Source: DASYLJ01 sp964432595 (GTDB lineage: Bacteria; Desulfobacterota; Binatia; DP-6). From it: DNA of 64,000 nucleotides. The stretch is taken from assembly GCA_964432595.1 (NCBI GenBank), contig CAYSOF010000003.1:124001-188000 (forward strand), in the 5' to 3' direction. Made by a program: the position numbers and the translations under genes. The notes under the pieces were generated by a model. It saw only the letters and a program-made list of their open reading frames with translations, was not told the DNA's origin and searched no databases. Of the stretch, positions 26,953 through 36,089 are shown one piece after another (position 1 is the first letter of the stretch; every line of letters begins with the position of its first letter).

Positions 26953-27516
26953 ATGAGCCGCATCAATCGGACGTTCTTCTATCAGCATGCTCGCGAGACG
27001 CTCTTCAACGGCTCGCTTCGTCAGTCGCAGGTCGACGGGATGACCGCGATCCTGGACTACTGGGAGAAGCACCTCGCGGGCAGCGACGATCGGTGGCTCG
27101 CCTACTCTCTCGGGACCACCCATCACGAGACCGACCGCAAGATGCAGCCGATCGAGGAGTATGGTCGAGGTCGGAACCGGACGTACGGCAGGCCGGATCC
27201 GCAGACCGGCCTCAAGTACTACGGCCGCGGCTTCGTCCAGCTGACGTGGAAGTACAACTACAAGAAGCTGGGTGACGAGCTGCACGTGGACCTGGTCAAC
27301 CATCCGGAGCGTGCGCTCGATCTCGGCATCGCGACCCGCGTGATGTTCGTCGGGATGATCAACGGCTTCTTCACCGGCAAGCGGCTCAGCACCTACTTCA
27401 ACAAGACGACCGCCGACTGGGTGAATGCACGGCGCATCATCAACGGCACGGACCGAGCGCAGCTCGTCGCCAGCTATGCGCGGCTCTACTACGCCGCGAT
27501 CAGCTACACGACGTGA
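26953..27516 (+). CDS. Chitinase class I / GH19-type endolysin-like protein
   Basis: 187 residues. The pattern THHETDRKMQPIEEYGRG, then KYYGRGFVQLTWKYNYKKLG and NHPERALDLGIATRVMF, is that of GH19 domains used as phage endolysins and bacterial lysozymes; the Glu of HHETD is the expected catalytic acid. There is no signal peptide. The start is the ATG just before the domain; the frame upstream is a shadow. It could be a prophage remnant or a domesticated wall hydrolase. No holin is seen. Confidence 0.78.
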   Translation: MSRINRTFFYQHARETLFNGSLRQSQVDGMTAILDYWEKHLAGSDDRWLAYSLGTTHHETDRKMQPIEEYGRGRNRTYGRPDPQTGLKYYGRGFVQLTWKYNYKKLGDELHVDLVNHPERALDLGIATRVMFVGMINGFFTGKRLSTYFNKTTADWVNARRIINGTDRAQLVASYARLYYAAISYTT

Positions 27517-27537
27517 TCGCGTCATAGGGAGATCATC

Positions 27538-27939
27538 GTGCGAAGCATCCTCTTGCTGGCCGGGCTGGCCACGACGGCGATCGCGGGAGCGGCCGAGATG
27601 ACCTGCACGCCGTCGGTGAAGTACGACTGCAGCGCGACGGCGTGCTCACGTACGGACGAGGGATTCCAGCACGCGGAGTCGTTCAGCTGGAACGCGAAAA
27701 GCAAGCGGCTCGAAGCGTGTCTCTGGACGAGCTGCTATCGCGGCACGGCGACCGTTCTGCCGGGGAGTCCGCCCATCATGGTGGGCTCGCTGGCGTCCGA
27801 GCATCCGGGCGGCGGCGCCATCGCCGTCACCCTGTCGATCGGCGGCGACGGCAAGTTCACCGCCACGTACGGGCAGAACGGCGACGCGCTCACCCTCGAC
27901 GTCGGCACCTGCCGCGATGCCGATTCGTCGAAGCGATAG
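27538..27939 (+). CDS. Small secreted cysteine-containing protein
   Basis: 133 residues from GTG 27538, with GGGAG seven bases upstream. A signal peptide ends near AGAAE, and the mature ~113 residues contain six cysteines (two pairs close together, one near the C-terminus) and beta-rich texture (GTATVLPGSPPIMVG, KFTATYGQNGDALTLDVGTC). Family unknown. It is 21 bases behind the endolysin-like gene and may share its transcript. Confidence 0.6.
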   Translation: MRSILLLAGLATTAIAGAAEMTCTPSVKYDCSATACSRTDEGFQHAESFSWNAKSKRLEACLWTSCYRGTATVLPGSPPIMVGSLASEHPGGGAIAVTLSIGGDGKFTATYGQNGDALTLDVGTCRDADSSKR

Positions 27940-28071
27940 GCCGGCTGGCGTCACGTAGTAGTGAGCTCCACCGGTCGCGGCCGCACCGGCGGTGGCGAAC
28001 GCGTGGGCGATGGCCTTCGTTCGATCGCCTGCAGCAGCGCCTAACAGAGAGTTGAGGCAGCGTGGCGTGAT

Positions 28072-28953
28072 CTAGCATCGCACCCTGTCCCGAAGAGCCT
28101 TCGTTGCACCACGAAGAGCCGCGAACTGGTTGCGCTTGCCCTCTAACGTCTGTGCCATCGTAGGGGGGTGGTCAGGACTCACGATCTCTGGCGGACCGAA
28201 GTTGTCCTGGAATACCGTCGACACGGCTTCGACCTCGGGCAGAATCGGCAGGAACGGCGCCTGCGTGGTCACTTGGCGAATCTGCATCGCCGAGTTTCGA
28301 ACCTCCAGAAATTTCTGGAGCTGGCCCGTCGTCAGCCCAGCAACTGAATCTCTCCCGCTGCCGGGAGGGATCGAGTCTTCAAGGATTCTGACATCGTTGT
28401 CCAGGTTGCAGGCAATGCGGCGAGCGATTTGCACCCGACCCGCCAGTCGATCCGCCGCGAGCTTCTTGAGCCCACACTCGCGATCAGTGCCCTTGCAGGA
28501 CGACGCCTCCCGAGCGGCAGACTCGACGAACGAATCAAGGGCATTGCCGCCATCCGAGCCTGAGCTCTGAGGGCCGGGAGGGAGTAACCGATCCTTGAGA
28601 TCGCGCCATACCTCGAGACGACACTTGGAAGCGTCCTCGAGGAGCTTCGCCAGGTCTCCCTGCAGAACGCCTTGGTAATCCGAGGCGGTGTACTTTGCCG
28701 CACCTTCAATCCCAAGGTCGGCAACCTTCTTCAAAACGTTCGCAAGGTCGGCTTTGGCAGTACCGGAAAGCTCGATACTCTGATTGCCTCCCTTTACCGG
28801 TGCTGTCGCGCACAGTCTCTCCGCAAAGTCCGCGATGAGATTGAGCGCCTGGGCTTGCGCCTGGGCAGGAGTCGTCTCTCCTCCCCCAGCGCCAGGCGAT
28901 AGGCACGGCGTCGACGCAAGAACCACAACGGCCAAGAACACCCTACTGGTCAT
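28072..28953 (-). CDS. Secreted protein of unknown function
   Basis: 293 residues. The ATG at 28953 is chosen for its AGGAG site seven bases upstream and the signal peptide (MTSRVFLAVVVLASTPCL). The mature protein is mostly helical with five scattered cysteines (ASKCRLEVW, SSCKGTDRECGLKKLA, IACNLDNDVRIL). No family recognised. Its base composition is slightly less GC-rich than its neighbours. The 245 bases between it and ccmD hold no gene. Confidence 0.65.
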   Translation of the reverse strand: MTSRVFLAVVVLASTPCLSPGAGGGETTPAQAQAQALNLIADFAERLCATAPVKGGNQSIELSGTAKADLANVLKKVADLGIEGAAKYTASDYQGVLQGDLAKLLEDASKCRLEVWRDLKDRLLPPGPQSSGSDGGNALDSFVESAAREASSCKGTDRECGLKKLAADRLAGRVQIARRIACNLDNDVRILEDSIPPGSGRDSVAGLTTGQLQKFLEVRNSAMQIRQVTTQAPFLPILPEVEAVSTVFQDNFGPPEIVSPDHPPTMAQTLEGKRNQFAALRGATKALRDRVRC

Positions 28954-29255
28954 GCGAAGTCTCCTGCGATGGAGCGCAGCGCTGTGCGAATTCCAAGCGC
29001 CGCAGGCCAACTTCCGATGTTGAGCGCCGTACCATGCGAGTAAGGCCGCGGGGGCGAACCCGTCATGCAGCGCGACTCGTCCTCAAAAGGCGTCCGATCC
29101 AGTTCGAGCTGCGCTCATGCTTGCCCGACGGGCTAACGAACCGACCAGGCTGAACCTGAGCGACGCAGGCGAACTGCTGTCGAGCGCATCCATGAGGAGA
29201 GAGGCTGCAATCTAGTACCGCCGGCCGACAGAAGTCCAGGCCGGCGAACAGCGGG

Positions 29256-29390
29256 CTACCGTAGGCGGGATCGGAGATCCCGCACCTCTTCCTCCAACTC
29301 CCGCGACTTCCCCGCCACCCGCCGCACGTAGAGGAAGATCCCCACCCAAACCGCCGCGAACGCCGCGAACAGATACCCAACGTTCGTCAC
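29256..29390 (-). CDS. ccmD: CcmD-like small membrane protein
   Basis: 44 residues from GTG 29390, overlapping the ccmC stop as GTGA. One membrane helix (VGYLFAAFAAVWVGIFLYV) is followed by a short charged coiled segment (RELEEEVRDLRSRLR), the standard CcmD layout. CcmD helps release holo-CcmE from the CcmABC complex. It was identified by position after ccmC as well as by shape, since CcmD sequences are poorly conserved. Confidence 0.75.
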   Translation of the reverse strand: MTNVGYLFAAFAAVWVGIFLYVRRVAGKSRELEEEVRDLRSRLR

Positions 29391-30085
29391 GCCCGCACCC
29401 CCTCCTGCGCCTCGAGAGCCCTGCGCAGCTCCGCGACCTCCGACGACAGCCGCTCCGCGCGCATCCGCAGCGCCATGAGCCACCACGCCACCAGAAGAAA
29501 CGCGACGGCCGACACGTACAGCGTGATCCGCATCCAGGGGTCGGTGAGACCCGACTCCCCTTCCTTCGTCGTCAGCACCGCCGGATGGATCCCCTGCAAC
29601 AGCCGCACCGACACCCGGATGATCGGGATGTCGAGTACGCCGATGATCCCCAGCACCGCCGCGTAGCGCGCGACCGACTCGTCCTCGCCGCCGAACGCGC
29701 GCAGCATGATGTAGCCGACGTAGATCGCCCACAGGATCAGCGTCATCGTGAGGCGCGGGTCCCACGTCCACCACACGCCCCAGATCGGACGCGCCCAGAT
29801 CGGGCCGGTGATCAGCACCAGCGTGCAGAAGAGGACGCCGACCTCGGCCGACGCGATCGCCAGGCGGTCGGACGTCTTCGAGCCCTTCCACAGGTAGTGC
29901 GCGCTCGCGCCGGCGACGATGAAGAAGCACAGGAACGCCGCCCACGCGCTCGGCACGTGGAAGTACATGATGCGCTGCACGAAGCCCATCGACGCCTCGT
30001 TCGGCACCACCATGAAGATGAGCCACAGCGCCACCAACATCAGCGCACCGGCAAGCCAGGGTAGGATGGTATCGACGAAGCGCAT
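29387..30085 (-). CDS. ccmC: Cytochrome c maturation haem-handling protein CcmC
   Basis: 232 residues, six predicted membrane helices, with the tryptophan-rich haem motif WGVWWTWDPRLT in the middle and conserved MYFHVPSAW before it. CcmC attaches haem covalently to CcmE in the periplasm with CcmD. The start is ATG 30085; it lies two bases behind a TGA that is the end of a ccmB relic, so the original ccmB-ccmC junction is preserved here. The intact ccmB lies 17 kb away on the same strand. Confidence 0.92.
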   Translation of the reverse strand: MRFVDTILPWLAGALMLVALWLIFMVVPNEASMGFVQRIMYFHVPSAWAAFLCFFIVAGASAHYLWKGSKTSDRLAIASAEVGVLFCTLVLITGPIWARPIWGVWWTWDPRLTMTLILWAIYVGYIMLRAFGGEDESVARYAAVLGIIGVLDIPIIRVSVRLLQGIHPAVLTTKEGESGLTDPWMRITLYVSAVAFLLVAWWLMALRMRAERLSSEVAELRRALEAQEGVRA

Positions 30086-30143
30086 CAGTCCCGCACTACA
30101 TGCTCGAACAGCAGGACGCCAGCGACCACGAACACCACGTCGA
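30077..30143. repeat. Left copy of 67-base ccmB/ccmC junction direct repeat
   Basis: Matches 47197-47263 at 64 of 67 positions. It covers the first codons of ccmC and the last codons of ccmB. The two copies are 17,120 bases apart in the same orientation and bracket the segment that separates ccmB from ccmC. Confidence 0.85.
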
Positions 30144-30260
30144 CGTGCAGAAACACCGCCACCACTGCTGGGCGTGATGCAATCGACGTCGGCGACGACA
30201 GCACCGCCGCCGGACAGTCGTTCCCGCGCTCGAGCACCGCGTCGTACGCCCGCGGCCGAC
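30086..30260 (-). pseudogene. Shredded relic of ccmA-ccmB upstream of ccmC
   Basis: Pieces match the intact ccmAB locus in order. 30086-30143 matches the last codons of ccmB (47206-47263). 30136-30162 matches ~47493-47517, joined across a shared CACGTCGA. An 18-base piece at ~30163-30180 matches ~47545 in inverted orientation. 30183-30236 matches ~47600-47651. 30235-30257 matches the end of ccmA near 47876-47896. So several internal deletions and one small inversion have destroyed this copy. From 30261 to 30493 nothing recognisable remains. Confidence 0.75.
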
Positions 30261-30493
30261 GGGACGCTCACGTTCCGCCGCACTCGGACGGCGGGCCGGC
30301 CGCGACCCCATGCGGCTCGGGGCCGATCCGCACGCGCCGTGGGTGATCACCGTCACCTGGGTCACGGTCGATTCGTAGCCGGTCCTGCGCGGCCCGCCGG
30401 TCTCTTCGCGCGGAAGGGAATCGCACGAGCATCGTTTCGCGCAACGGTGGGAACCAAGGCATCGAGGAACCCGCTCGCGCCTCCACGGTGCGC

Positions 30494-30508
30494 TGGCATG
30501 GCGGTTGC
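30494..30508 (+). promoter_or_regulatory. Sigma-54-type promoter candidate for aqpZ
   Basis: TGGCATG-gcgg-TTGC differs from the -24/-12 consensus at one position and has correct GG-GC spacing. The predicted start near 30520 gives a leader of about 29 bases that includes the GGGAGGTG ribosome site (30537-30544) of the ATG at 30549. Confidence 0.5.
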
Positions 30509-30548
30509 GTGGACATGCACCCAAATCGACCGTCTGGGAGGTGCCGCA

Positions 30549-31288
30549 ATGTCCATCACGAGGCGTTCGACCGCGGAGTTCATCGGGACGTTCTGGCTGG
30601 TGTTCGGCGGCTGCGGCAGTGCCGTCCTGGCGGCGGCGTTTCCCGGCCTCGGGATCGGCTTTCTCGGGGTCGCGTTGGCGTTCGGGTTGACCGTCCTGAC
30701 GATGGCCTTCGCCATCGGACACATCTCCGGCTGCCATCTGAACCCGGCGGTCTCGCTCGGCCTCTGGGCAGGTCGGCGCTTTCCGACCCGGGATCTCGCG
30801 CCTTACGTCGTCGCGCAGGTCCTCGGCGCGATCGCCGGTGCCGCCGTGCTCTACGTCATCGCGAGCGGCAAGGAGGGCTTCACGGCTTCGCCGCCAACGG
30901 CTTCGGCGCGCACTCGCCCGGCGGATATGCGATGGTCGCCTGCCTGGTGGCGGAGATGGTGCTCACCGGCATGTTCGTCTTCATCATCCTGGGTGCGACG
31001 GACGTCCGGGCACCCGTCGCCCTTGCGCCGGTCGCCATCGGCCTCGGCCTGACGCTGATCCACCTGATCGGCATTCCGATCACGAACACGTCGGTGAACC
31101 CGGCGCGCAGCACGGGACCGGCGCTCTTCGTCGGCGGATGGGCGCTCGAGCAGCTCTGGCTGTTCTGGCTCGCCCCGGCCGTGGGGGCCTTGCTCTCCGG
31201 CGTCGGCTATCGGGCGCTCGCGGAGCCGCGTGGCGACGTGGTGACCGTGGAAACGGTGGTCGTGACCGCGGCGGGCGCCATCCGATAG
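30549..31288 (+). pseudogene. aqpZ: Aquaporin Z-like MIP channel gene broken by a one-base frameshift
   Basis: The N-terminal 111 codons read as AqpZ (TAEFIGTFWLVFGGCGSAVL, first NPA box HLNPAVSLGL). After TTC at 30879-30881 one base is missing. From 30884 the protein continues in another frame (GFAANGFGAHSPGGYAMVA, second box SVNPARSTGPALF) to a stop at 31288. Restoring one base gives ~246 residues, the normal AqpZ length, with both NPA boxes and a small residue before the second arginine, as in water channels. There is no slippery sequence, so a mutation or a sequencing error is likelier than programmed shifting. Strong ribosome site GGGAGGTG. Confidence 0.85.
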
Positions 31289-31426
31289 GACGCGAGGCAC
31301 GCGACACGCCGCTCGGCGCCGCACCTCGCAGCCGCCATGCGTCATACGTCAAGATGCGTACATCGCGATTCTTGACGGCAAGATGGCACGTCGGGTCATA
31401 CTTCCGATCCAACGCGACCGTCCGTC

Positions 31427-33661
31427 ATGTTGGTCCCCGCTCCTGCCATCGTCCGCATGCTTCGCTCGGCCAGGCTTTGCGCCGCGCTCCTGGTGACACT
31501 GCTCGGCGCCGTGCCGCCGGGAGTCGGCGCCCAGCCTGTGCTCCCGGCGCTGCCGCTTCCGGACTGCCACACGAACGGGCTCTCGCCGGCGCAGGACGTC
31601 GATTGCGAGGGCATGCTGCCGAGCACCGTCACGTTCGGCAGCCCGGCGGAGCTGTCGCGGCCGGCGCAAGGGTCCATCGGCGTGGTGACCGCACCGGGGA
31701 CGATCGACTTCCGCAACGACGTCGACCGCGGCGGCGAGCAGTCGGTCATCATTGCGCTCGAGCTGCCGCCGCTACCGGACGTCGTCGTGGCGAACGGGGA
31801 CACCCTGCGGACGGCCGTGCACATCGAGTGGCCGACCGTCTTCGGTCCCGGCAACGGCCTCCTCAACTGCAAGCACACCGGCCTCGGCTTCTTCCAGTGG
31901 GCCGTGTCGAGCTGCGACTTCTACTCGCCCGGCCCGGGCCAGGGGAGCGGGCTCTTCTGGCGCGACACGCCGTGCGCGACGACGGAGACGACGTGCACGT
32001 ATCGGGTCCGCTGGGCGAACTATCAGACGCGCGTGAACCATCCGATGATCCTGCGCGCCTATGTGCCCTGGTACCTCGTGTACTCGCGGCAGCTCGCCGG
32101 CGGCGGGTTCGACACGTGCAGCTCGCTCGGCCCGCAGGGATGTCTCGCGGGCAGTGGAAGCAACTGGTTCACGTTGGCGGTCTCGGGTCCTCCACCGCCG
32201 CTGCAGATCGTGGGGATCGCCGAGCGCCTCGGCGCGCGCTCGTTCAGGTTCGACGGCCAGGGCTCCGGCCCCGACGTCGTGTCGTGGGAATGGCGCGACG
32301 GGGGCGGTCTCGGCGACCTCCTCGCGACCACCGTCTCCTTCGAGAAGACGTGGGAGCAGAGCGAGATTCCTGCCTTCGGGGTCGACAGCATGCGGCTCAC
32401 GATCAGGGACCGCTGGGACCGCCAGAAGCTGCTCGCCCTGCCGTACTCGTTCCTGGCGCCGTCCGGGGTCGAAGGGCCGCTCGCGATCGATCCGCTCGAG
32501 CTGGTCGCCATCGAGGACGGCGTCATCACGTTGCGCGCGGTGGTCCGCAACGTCGGCACCGGGCCGCTCACGAACGTGTTCGTGCTCGCCTCCGAGTTCC
32601 TCGGCGAGATCGCCGTCGGTGTCGAGCCCGACGCGGTGAACCTCGCGGCCGGCGAGGAGACGGCCTTCACGCTCACGGCGGCGTTCGGCGACCGCGACAG
32701 CCGCCGCATCGAAGCGCAGGCCTTCGGCACCAGCGAGAGCGGTACGGTACTGTCGGCCAAGCGCTCGCGGCGCGTCGAGCTCGAGGACGGGACGACGACG
32801 AGCACGATGCCGAGCGGCACGACGACGACGACGCTGCCGCCCGCCGGCACCACCACCACCGTGACGCAGGCGAGCGCGCCCGGGGACACGCGCGTCGAGG
32901 TCGCGTCGAACGACGGCTTCACCGCCGGCGGCTACGCGACGCTGGATCCTGGCGGCCCGAACGAAGAGACCGGGAACGTCGTGGCGTTCGGATCCCTGGT
33001 CTTCGCCGCACCGCTCGCGTTCGCGCATGCACCGGGCGAGACGGTGATCGCCGTGCCGGCGCCAGGCGGCGACACCGCGGGGCCTGCCATCACCATCTCG
33101 AGCCCCACGCCCGGCACGGTCGTCTGCCGCGACACGCCCCTCGTCGCGACGTTCACCTGCGCCGATGCCGGCGTCGGCGTCGCGGTGTGCGGCGGCGACG
33201 TCGCGAGCGGCGACGTGCTCGACACCGCCACCCCCGGCCCGGGGAGGGCGACGCTGCGCGCCTGGGATCGCAACGGCAACACGACGGCGGGCACGATCGA
33301 ATGGCTGGTACAGGACCCGAGCGGCTTCCCGGGCCTCCGCTGCTCGCTCGACGCCCTGGCCGCGGCGCTGCAGGCTGCGCCCGACGCCGACCTGAATCCC
33401 CGCTCGCAGCAGAAGCTCGGCAAGCTGGTCGCACGACTGCGCGGCGCCGTGGAGGCGGCCGAGGCGGCCAGCGGCAAGCAGCGGGCGAAGCAACTGAAGG
33501 CGGCCGCGGGACTGACGAAGCGCCTGCTGGCGCAGGTCGCCAAGGGAGCCAAGACCCGGAAGGTCTCGACGACGCTCGCGGCCGGCTTGCGAGCGCACCT
33601 CGAGGTCGGACGTGGTGCGCTCTCAGCCCTGCTCGAAATCGCACGCGCGCGCGCTTCTTGA
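31427..33661 (+). CDS. Large secreted protein with TTTTLPP linker
   Basis: 744 residues. A signal peptide runs to about residue 35; the internal ATG at 31457 would give a more typical one. Residues 45-440 form a beta-rich region with paired cysteines and a CARDB-like segment (LRAVVRNVGTGPLTNVFVLA). A Thr-rich linker (TTTTTLPPAGTTTTV) follows at ~460-480, then two Ig-like or bacterial-adhesion domains. The C-terminal Ala/Lys helix bundle (ARLRGAVEAAEAASGKQRAK) is a tail type frequent in this lineage. Probably surface-exposed; function unknown. TTGACG at 31372 with CATACT at 31397 could be its promoter, though the spacing is long. Confidence 0.75.
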   Translation: MLVPAPAIVRMLRSARLCAALLVTLLGAVPPGVGAQPVLPALPLPDCHTNGLSPAQDVDCEGMLPSTVTFGSPAELSRPAQGSIGVVTAPGTIDFRNDVDRGGEQSVIIALELPPLPDVVVANGDTLRTAVHIEWPTVFGPGNGLLNCKHTGLGFFQWAVSSCDFYSPGPGQGSGLFWRDTPCATTETTCTYRVRWANYQTRVNHPMILRAYVPWYLVYSRQLAGGGFDTCSSLGPQGCLAGSGSNWFTLAVSGPPPPLQIVGIAERLGARSFRFDGQGSGPDVVSWEWRDGGGLGDLLATTVSFEKTWEQSEIPAFGVDSMRLTIRDRWDRQKLLALPYSFLAPSGVEGPLAIDPLELVAIEDGVITLRAVVRNVGTGPLTNVFVLASEFLGEIAVGVEPDAVNLAAGEETAFTLTAAFGDRDSRRIEAQAFGTSESGTVLSAKRSRRVELEDGTTTSTMPSGTTTTTLPPAGTTTTVTQASAPGDTRVEVASNDGFTAGGYATLDPGGPNEETGNVVAFGSLVFAAPLAFAHAPGETVIAVPAPGGDTAGPAITISSPTPGTVVCRDTPLVATFTCADAGVGVAVCGGDVASGDVLDTATPGPGRATLRAWDRNGNTTAGTIEWLVQDPSGFPGLRCSLDALAAALQAAPDADLNPRSQQKLGKLVARLRGAVEAAEAASGKQRAKQLKAAAGLTKRLLAQVAKGAKTRKVSTTLAAGLRAHLEVGRGALSALLEIARARAS

Positions 33662-33713
33662 CGGGCTCGACCTGTCTTGCGCGTCGCCGGCGACCGGTAG
33701 TAGCGGCGTTCGC

Positions 33714-35615
33714 ATGGCGAACTTCGGCGCGAAGGCGGTGGTCACGATCGGGCTCGGGGTGCTGCTGCTCGCCTCCCGAGCGGGCGCGGACGACTTCCTG
33801 GTGACGCGCACGGACGACCCCGTCCCCGACGCATGCGCGGTGGGAGACTGCTCGCTACGCGAGGCGGTCGTCGCCGCCAACGTGGACGGGGGCGACCGCA
33901 TTCTGCTGCCGGCGGGCACGTACACGCTGTCGCGCGTCGGCGCCGCAGAGGATCTCGCCGCGACCGGCGATCTCGATCTGATCGCGAACGACATCGAGCT
34001 GCGCGGAACCGGCGGCGGCCCCGGCGACGTCGTGATCGATGCCACGGGGCTCGGCGACCGGATCCTCGATGCCCTCACCGGCGACGCGCGGATCCTGAAT
34101 CTCACGCTGCGCCGGGGCAGTGCCGACGTCGGCGGGGCGATCCGCAACGTCCGCGAGCTCACGATCCGCCGGGTGGTGTTCGATCGCAACGCGGCGACCG
34201 GGGCCGGCGGAGCGATCCACAGCTCCGGCGACGGCGCACGAATCACGGTCGAAGACGGCACGTTCGACGGCAACACCGCCGCCAGTGGAGGCGCCATCTG
34301 GAACCAGGACGCGTCCACCGTCGTCGTCACACGCACGACGTTCACGGAGAACGTGGTGACGGGCCGCGGCGGCGCCATCTACAACCAGAACGAGGGCGCG
34401 TTCACGCTGCACACGAGCCGGCTCTCGGACAACGGCGCCGGCGACGACGGCGGCGCGGTCTTCACCCAGAACTCGAGCAGCTTCACCTTGGTCCGAAGCG
34501 TGGTGGCCGGCAACCAGGCGACCGAGGCCGGCGGCGCGATCTTCGTGCAGAACGACAGCGCGCTCACGATCATCGACACGACGATCAGCGACAACACGGC
34601 GCTCGGCACGGGCATCGCCGACGGCGGTGGGGCGATCTACGCCAACAACGACTCGGCCGTGTCGATCGAGCGCAGCACGATCAGCGGCAATCGCTCCGAG
34701 GGCGACGCCGGCGGGATCTCGCGCAACAACGACGGCCAGCTCCTGCTGCAGAACGCGACGGTCAGCGGCAACAGCGCCGGGGGAAACGGGGGCGGGCTCC
34801 TCTTCGACAGCCAGGGCGGTGGTGGGTTCATCGCCGTCGAGAGCACGACCGTGACCGGCAACGTCGCCGCCGGCCAGGGCGGCGGCGTCTACCACGAGGG
34901 CGATCCCGTGCTGGAAGCGGGCTTCCTCGGGTCGATCATCGCGGGCAACACCGCGGCGGGCACGGCCAACGACTGCGCGACTGACGGCACCGGCGTCTTC
35001 ACGTCGCACGGCTTCAACCTCGACGGCACCGACACCTGTGGGCTCGATCAGCCCAACGACCTGCCCGGCAGCGATCCGCTGCTCGCGCCGCTCGACGACA
35101 ACGGCGGCCCGACCCCGACCCACGCCCTGCTTCCGGGCAGTCCCGCCATCGACGTCGGTCCCGTCGCGCCGCTCGCCCCCACCCTCGATCAGCGCGGCGT
35201 GGCGCGCCCCCAGGGCGCTGGAGTCGACCTCGGCGCGTTCGAGCTCGAGAGCACGGGCCCGACGACCACGACGACGACGCTTCCGCCGCGTGATCCGTAC
35301 AAGTGCTGGCGTGTGAAGGACGTCGGCAGCCCGAAGTTCTCGCGGCGAAAGGGCGAGCGTCTCGATGACGACTTCCGCGCCGACACGGTCGACGTGGTGA
35401 AGCCGTTCATGATCTGCAACCCCGCCGACGCGGACGGCGCCGGCGTCGGCGACGCATCCGCCCGCCTCTGTTGCTACGCGACCGCGACGAAGAAGCGGCT
35501 CAATCCGAAGCGGAGCATCGCGATCACGGATCGTTTCGGCGACTTCGCGTGGCAGGCCAAGGGCAAGCCAAAGTTCCTCTGCCAGCCTTGCACGGAGCGT
35601 GCGGGAGGCGGGTGA
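33714..35615 (+). CDS. Secreted right-handed beta-helix protein with choice-of-anchor Q motif and lineage-specific C-terminal domain
   Basis: 633 residues. A signal peptide precedes CSLREAVVAAN, which opens a parallel beta-helix built of ~20-residue rungs (GGAIHSSGDGARITVEDGTF, GGAIYNQNEGAFTLHTSRLS, GGAIFVQNDSALTIIDTTIS). The helix closes with the choice-of-anchor Q signature (DQRGVARPQG ... VDLGAFE). After a TTTTTTLPP linker comes a ~100-residue Cys-containing domain starting YKCWRVKDVGSPKF, which I know only from this group of bacteria. Beta-helix proteins of this sort are adhesins or polysaccharide-binding proteins. The ATG at 33714 fits the signal peptide. Confidence 0.82.
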   Translation: MANFGAKAVVTIGLGVLLLASRAGADDFLVTRTDDPVPDACAVGDCSLREAVVAANVDGGDRILLPAGTYTLSRVGAAEDLAATGDLDLIANDIELRGTGGGPGDVVIDATGLGDRILDALTGDARILNLTLRRGSADVGGAIRNVRELTIRRVVFDRNAATGAGGAIHSSGDGARITVEDGTFDGNTAASGGAIWNQDASTVVVTRTTFTENVVTGRGGAIYNQNEGAFTLHTSRLSDNGAGDDGGAVFTQNSSSFTLVRSVVAGNQATEAGGAIFVQNDSALTIIDTTISDNTALGTGIADGGGAIYANNDSAVSIERSTISGNRSEGDAGGISRNNDGQLLLQNATVSGNSAGGNGGGLLFDSQGGGGFIAVESTTVTGNVAAGQGGGVYHEGDPVLEAGFLGSIIAGNTAAGTANDCATDGTGVFTSHGFNLDGTDTCGLDQPNDLPGSDPLLAPLDDNGGPTPTHALLPGSPAIDVGPVAPLAPTLDQRGVARPQGAGVDLGAFELESTGPTTTTTTLPPRDPYKCWRVKDVGSPKFSRRKGERLDDDFRADTVDVVKPFMICNPADADGAGVGDASARLCCYATATKKRLNPKRSIAITDRFGDFAWQAKGKPKFLCQPCTERAGGG

Positions 35616-35840
35616 GCTGACGGCTATGGAACGGGAGCGGCGACGGACGACCGTTGCGCGCGCACCCGAGCCGTCCGCCGGCGCTTCGTGGAGCGTCAGG
35701 GCGTGCAGGCGAAGGTCAGCGCGTCGTCGTCGACCAACACGTCCGCGCCCTTTGGTCACCCCATCGCCGCGTGCCCGGTCGCCCGGCGCGTCCACGACGC
35801 CGGATTGCACCGCGGCGATGCGCGTCGTTATGATCGCTCC

Positions 35841-36089
35841 ATGCCGCGCGGAGCTCCTCCCTGGCTGGGCCGGGTCGACGATCTCTCGGAGACCGCAGCC
35901 TATGCTGCCATGCCCCCGGACGAGCGACTTCGGTGCTTCGTCGAGGTGTGCGAGCTGGCGCGAACGATCATCCAGGACCGATCCGACCGACGGGCCGTCC
36001 TCGAAGCCGAAGATCCCATGCCGGAGGTCGCCGTGGCCGCGTGGGAGCGGTTGCGTCGCGATGCGCGCCGTGGGCGATCCGCTCGCTAG
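35841..36089 (+). CDS. Small protein paired with nucleotidyltransferase (antitoxin candidate)
   Basis: 82 residues, helical, no known fold (ERLRCFVEVCELARTIIQDR, EVAVAAWERLRRDARRG). Short proteins of this kind are found immediately before DUF6036/AbiEii-like nucleotidyltransferases in other genomes. Here the two genes overlap by 29 bases. A toxin-antitoxin or regulatory partnership is inferred from the arrangement only. The 225 bases upstream (35616-35840) contain no gene. Confidence 0.55.
   Translation: MPRGAPPWLGRVDDLSETAAYAAMPPDERLRCFVEVCELARTIIQDRSDRRAVLEAEDPMPEVAVAAWERLRRDARRGRSAR

Noticed and set aside
26953..27516. Prophage call around the endolysin-like gene
   Set aside because: A single GH19-like gene with no holin, structural genes or attachment sites nearby is not enough.
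30870..30890. Programmed frameshift in aqpZ
   Set aside because: No slippery heptamer, no downstream pseudoknot evident and no known recoding in this family; mutation or read error is simpler.
30838..33804. 988-codon open frame on the plus strand
   Set aside because: Out-of-frame shadow of the aquaporin end and the 744-residue secreted protein; Arg-rich and without domain features.
34150..34900. Tandem DNA-level repetition
   Set aside because: Explained by beta-helix rungs of the secreted protein at 33714-35615.
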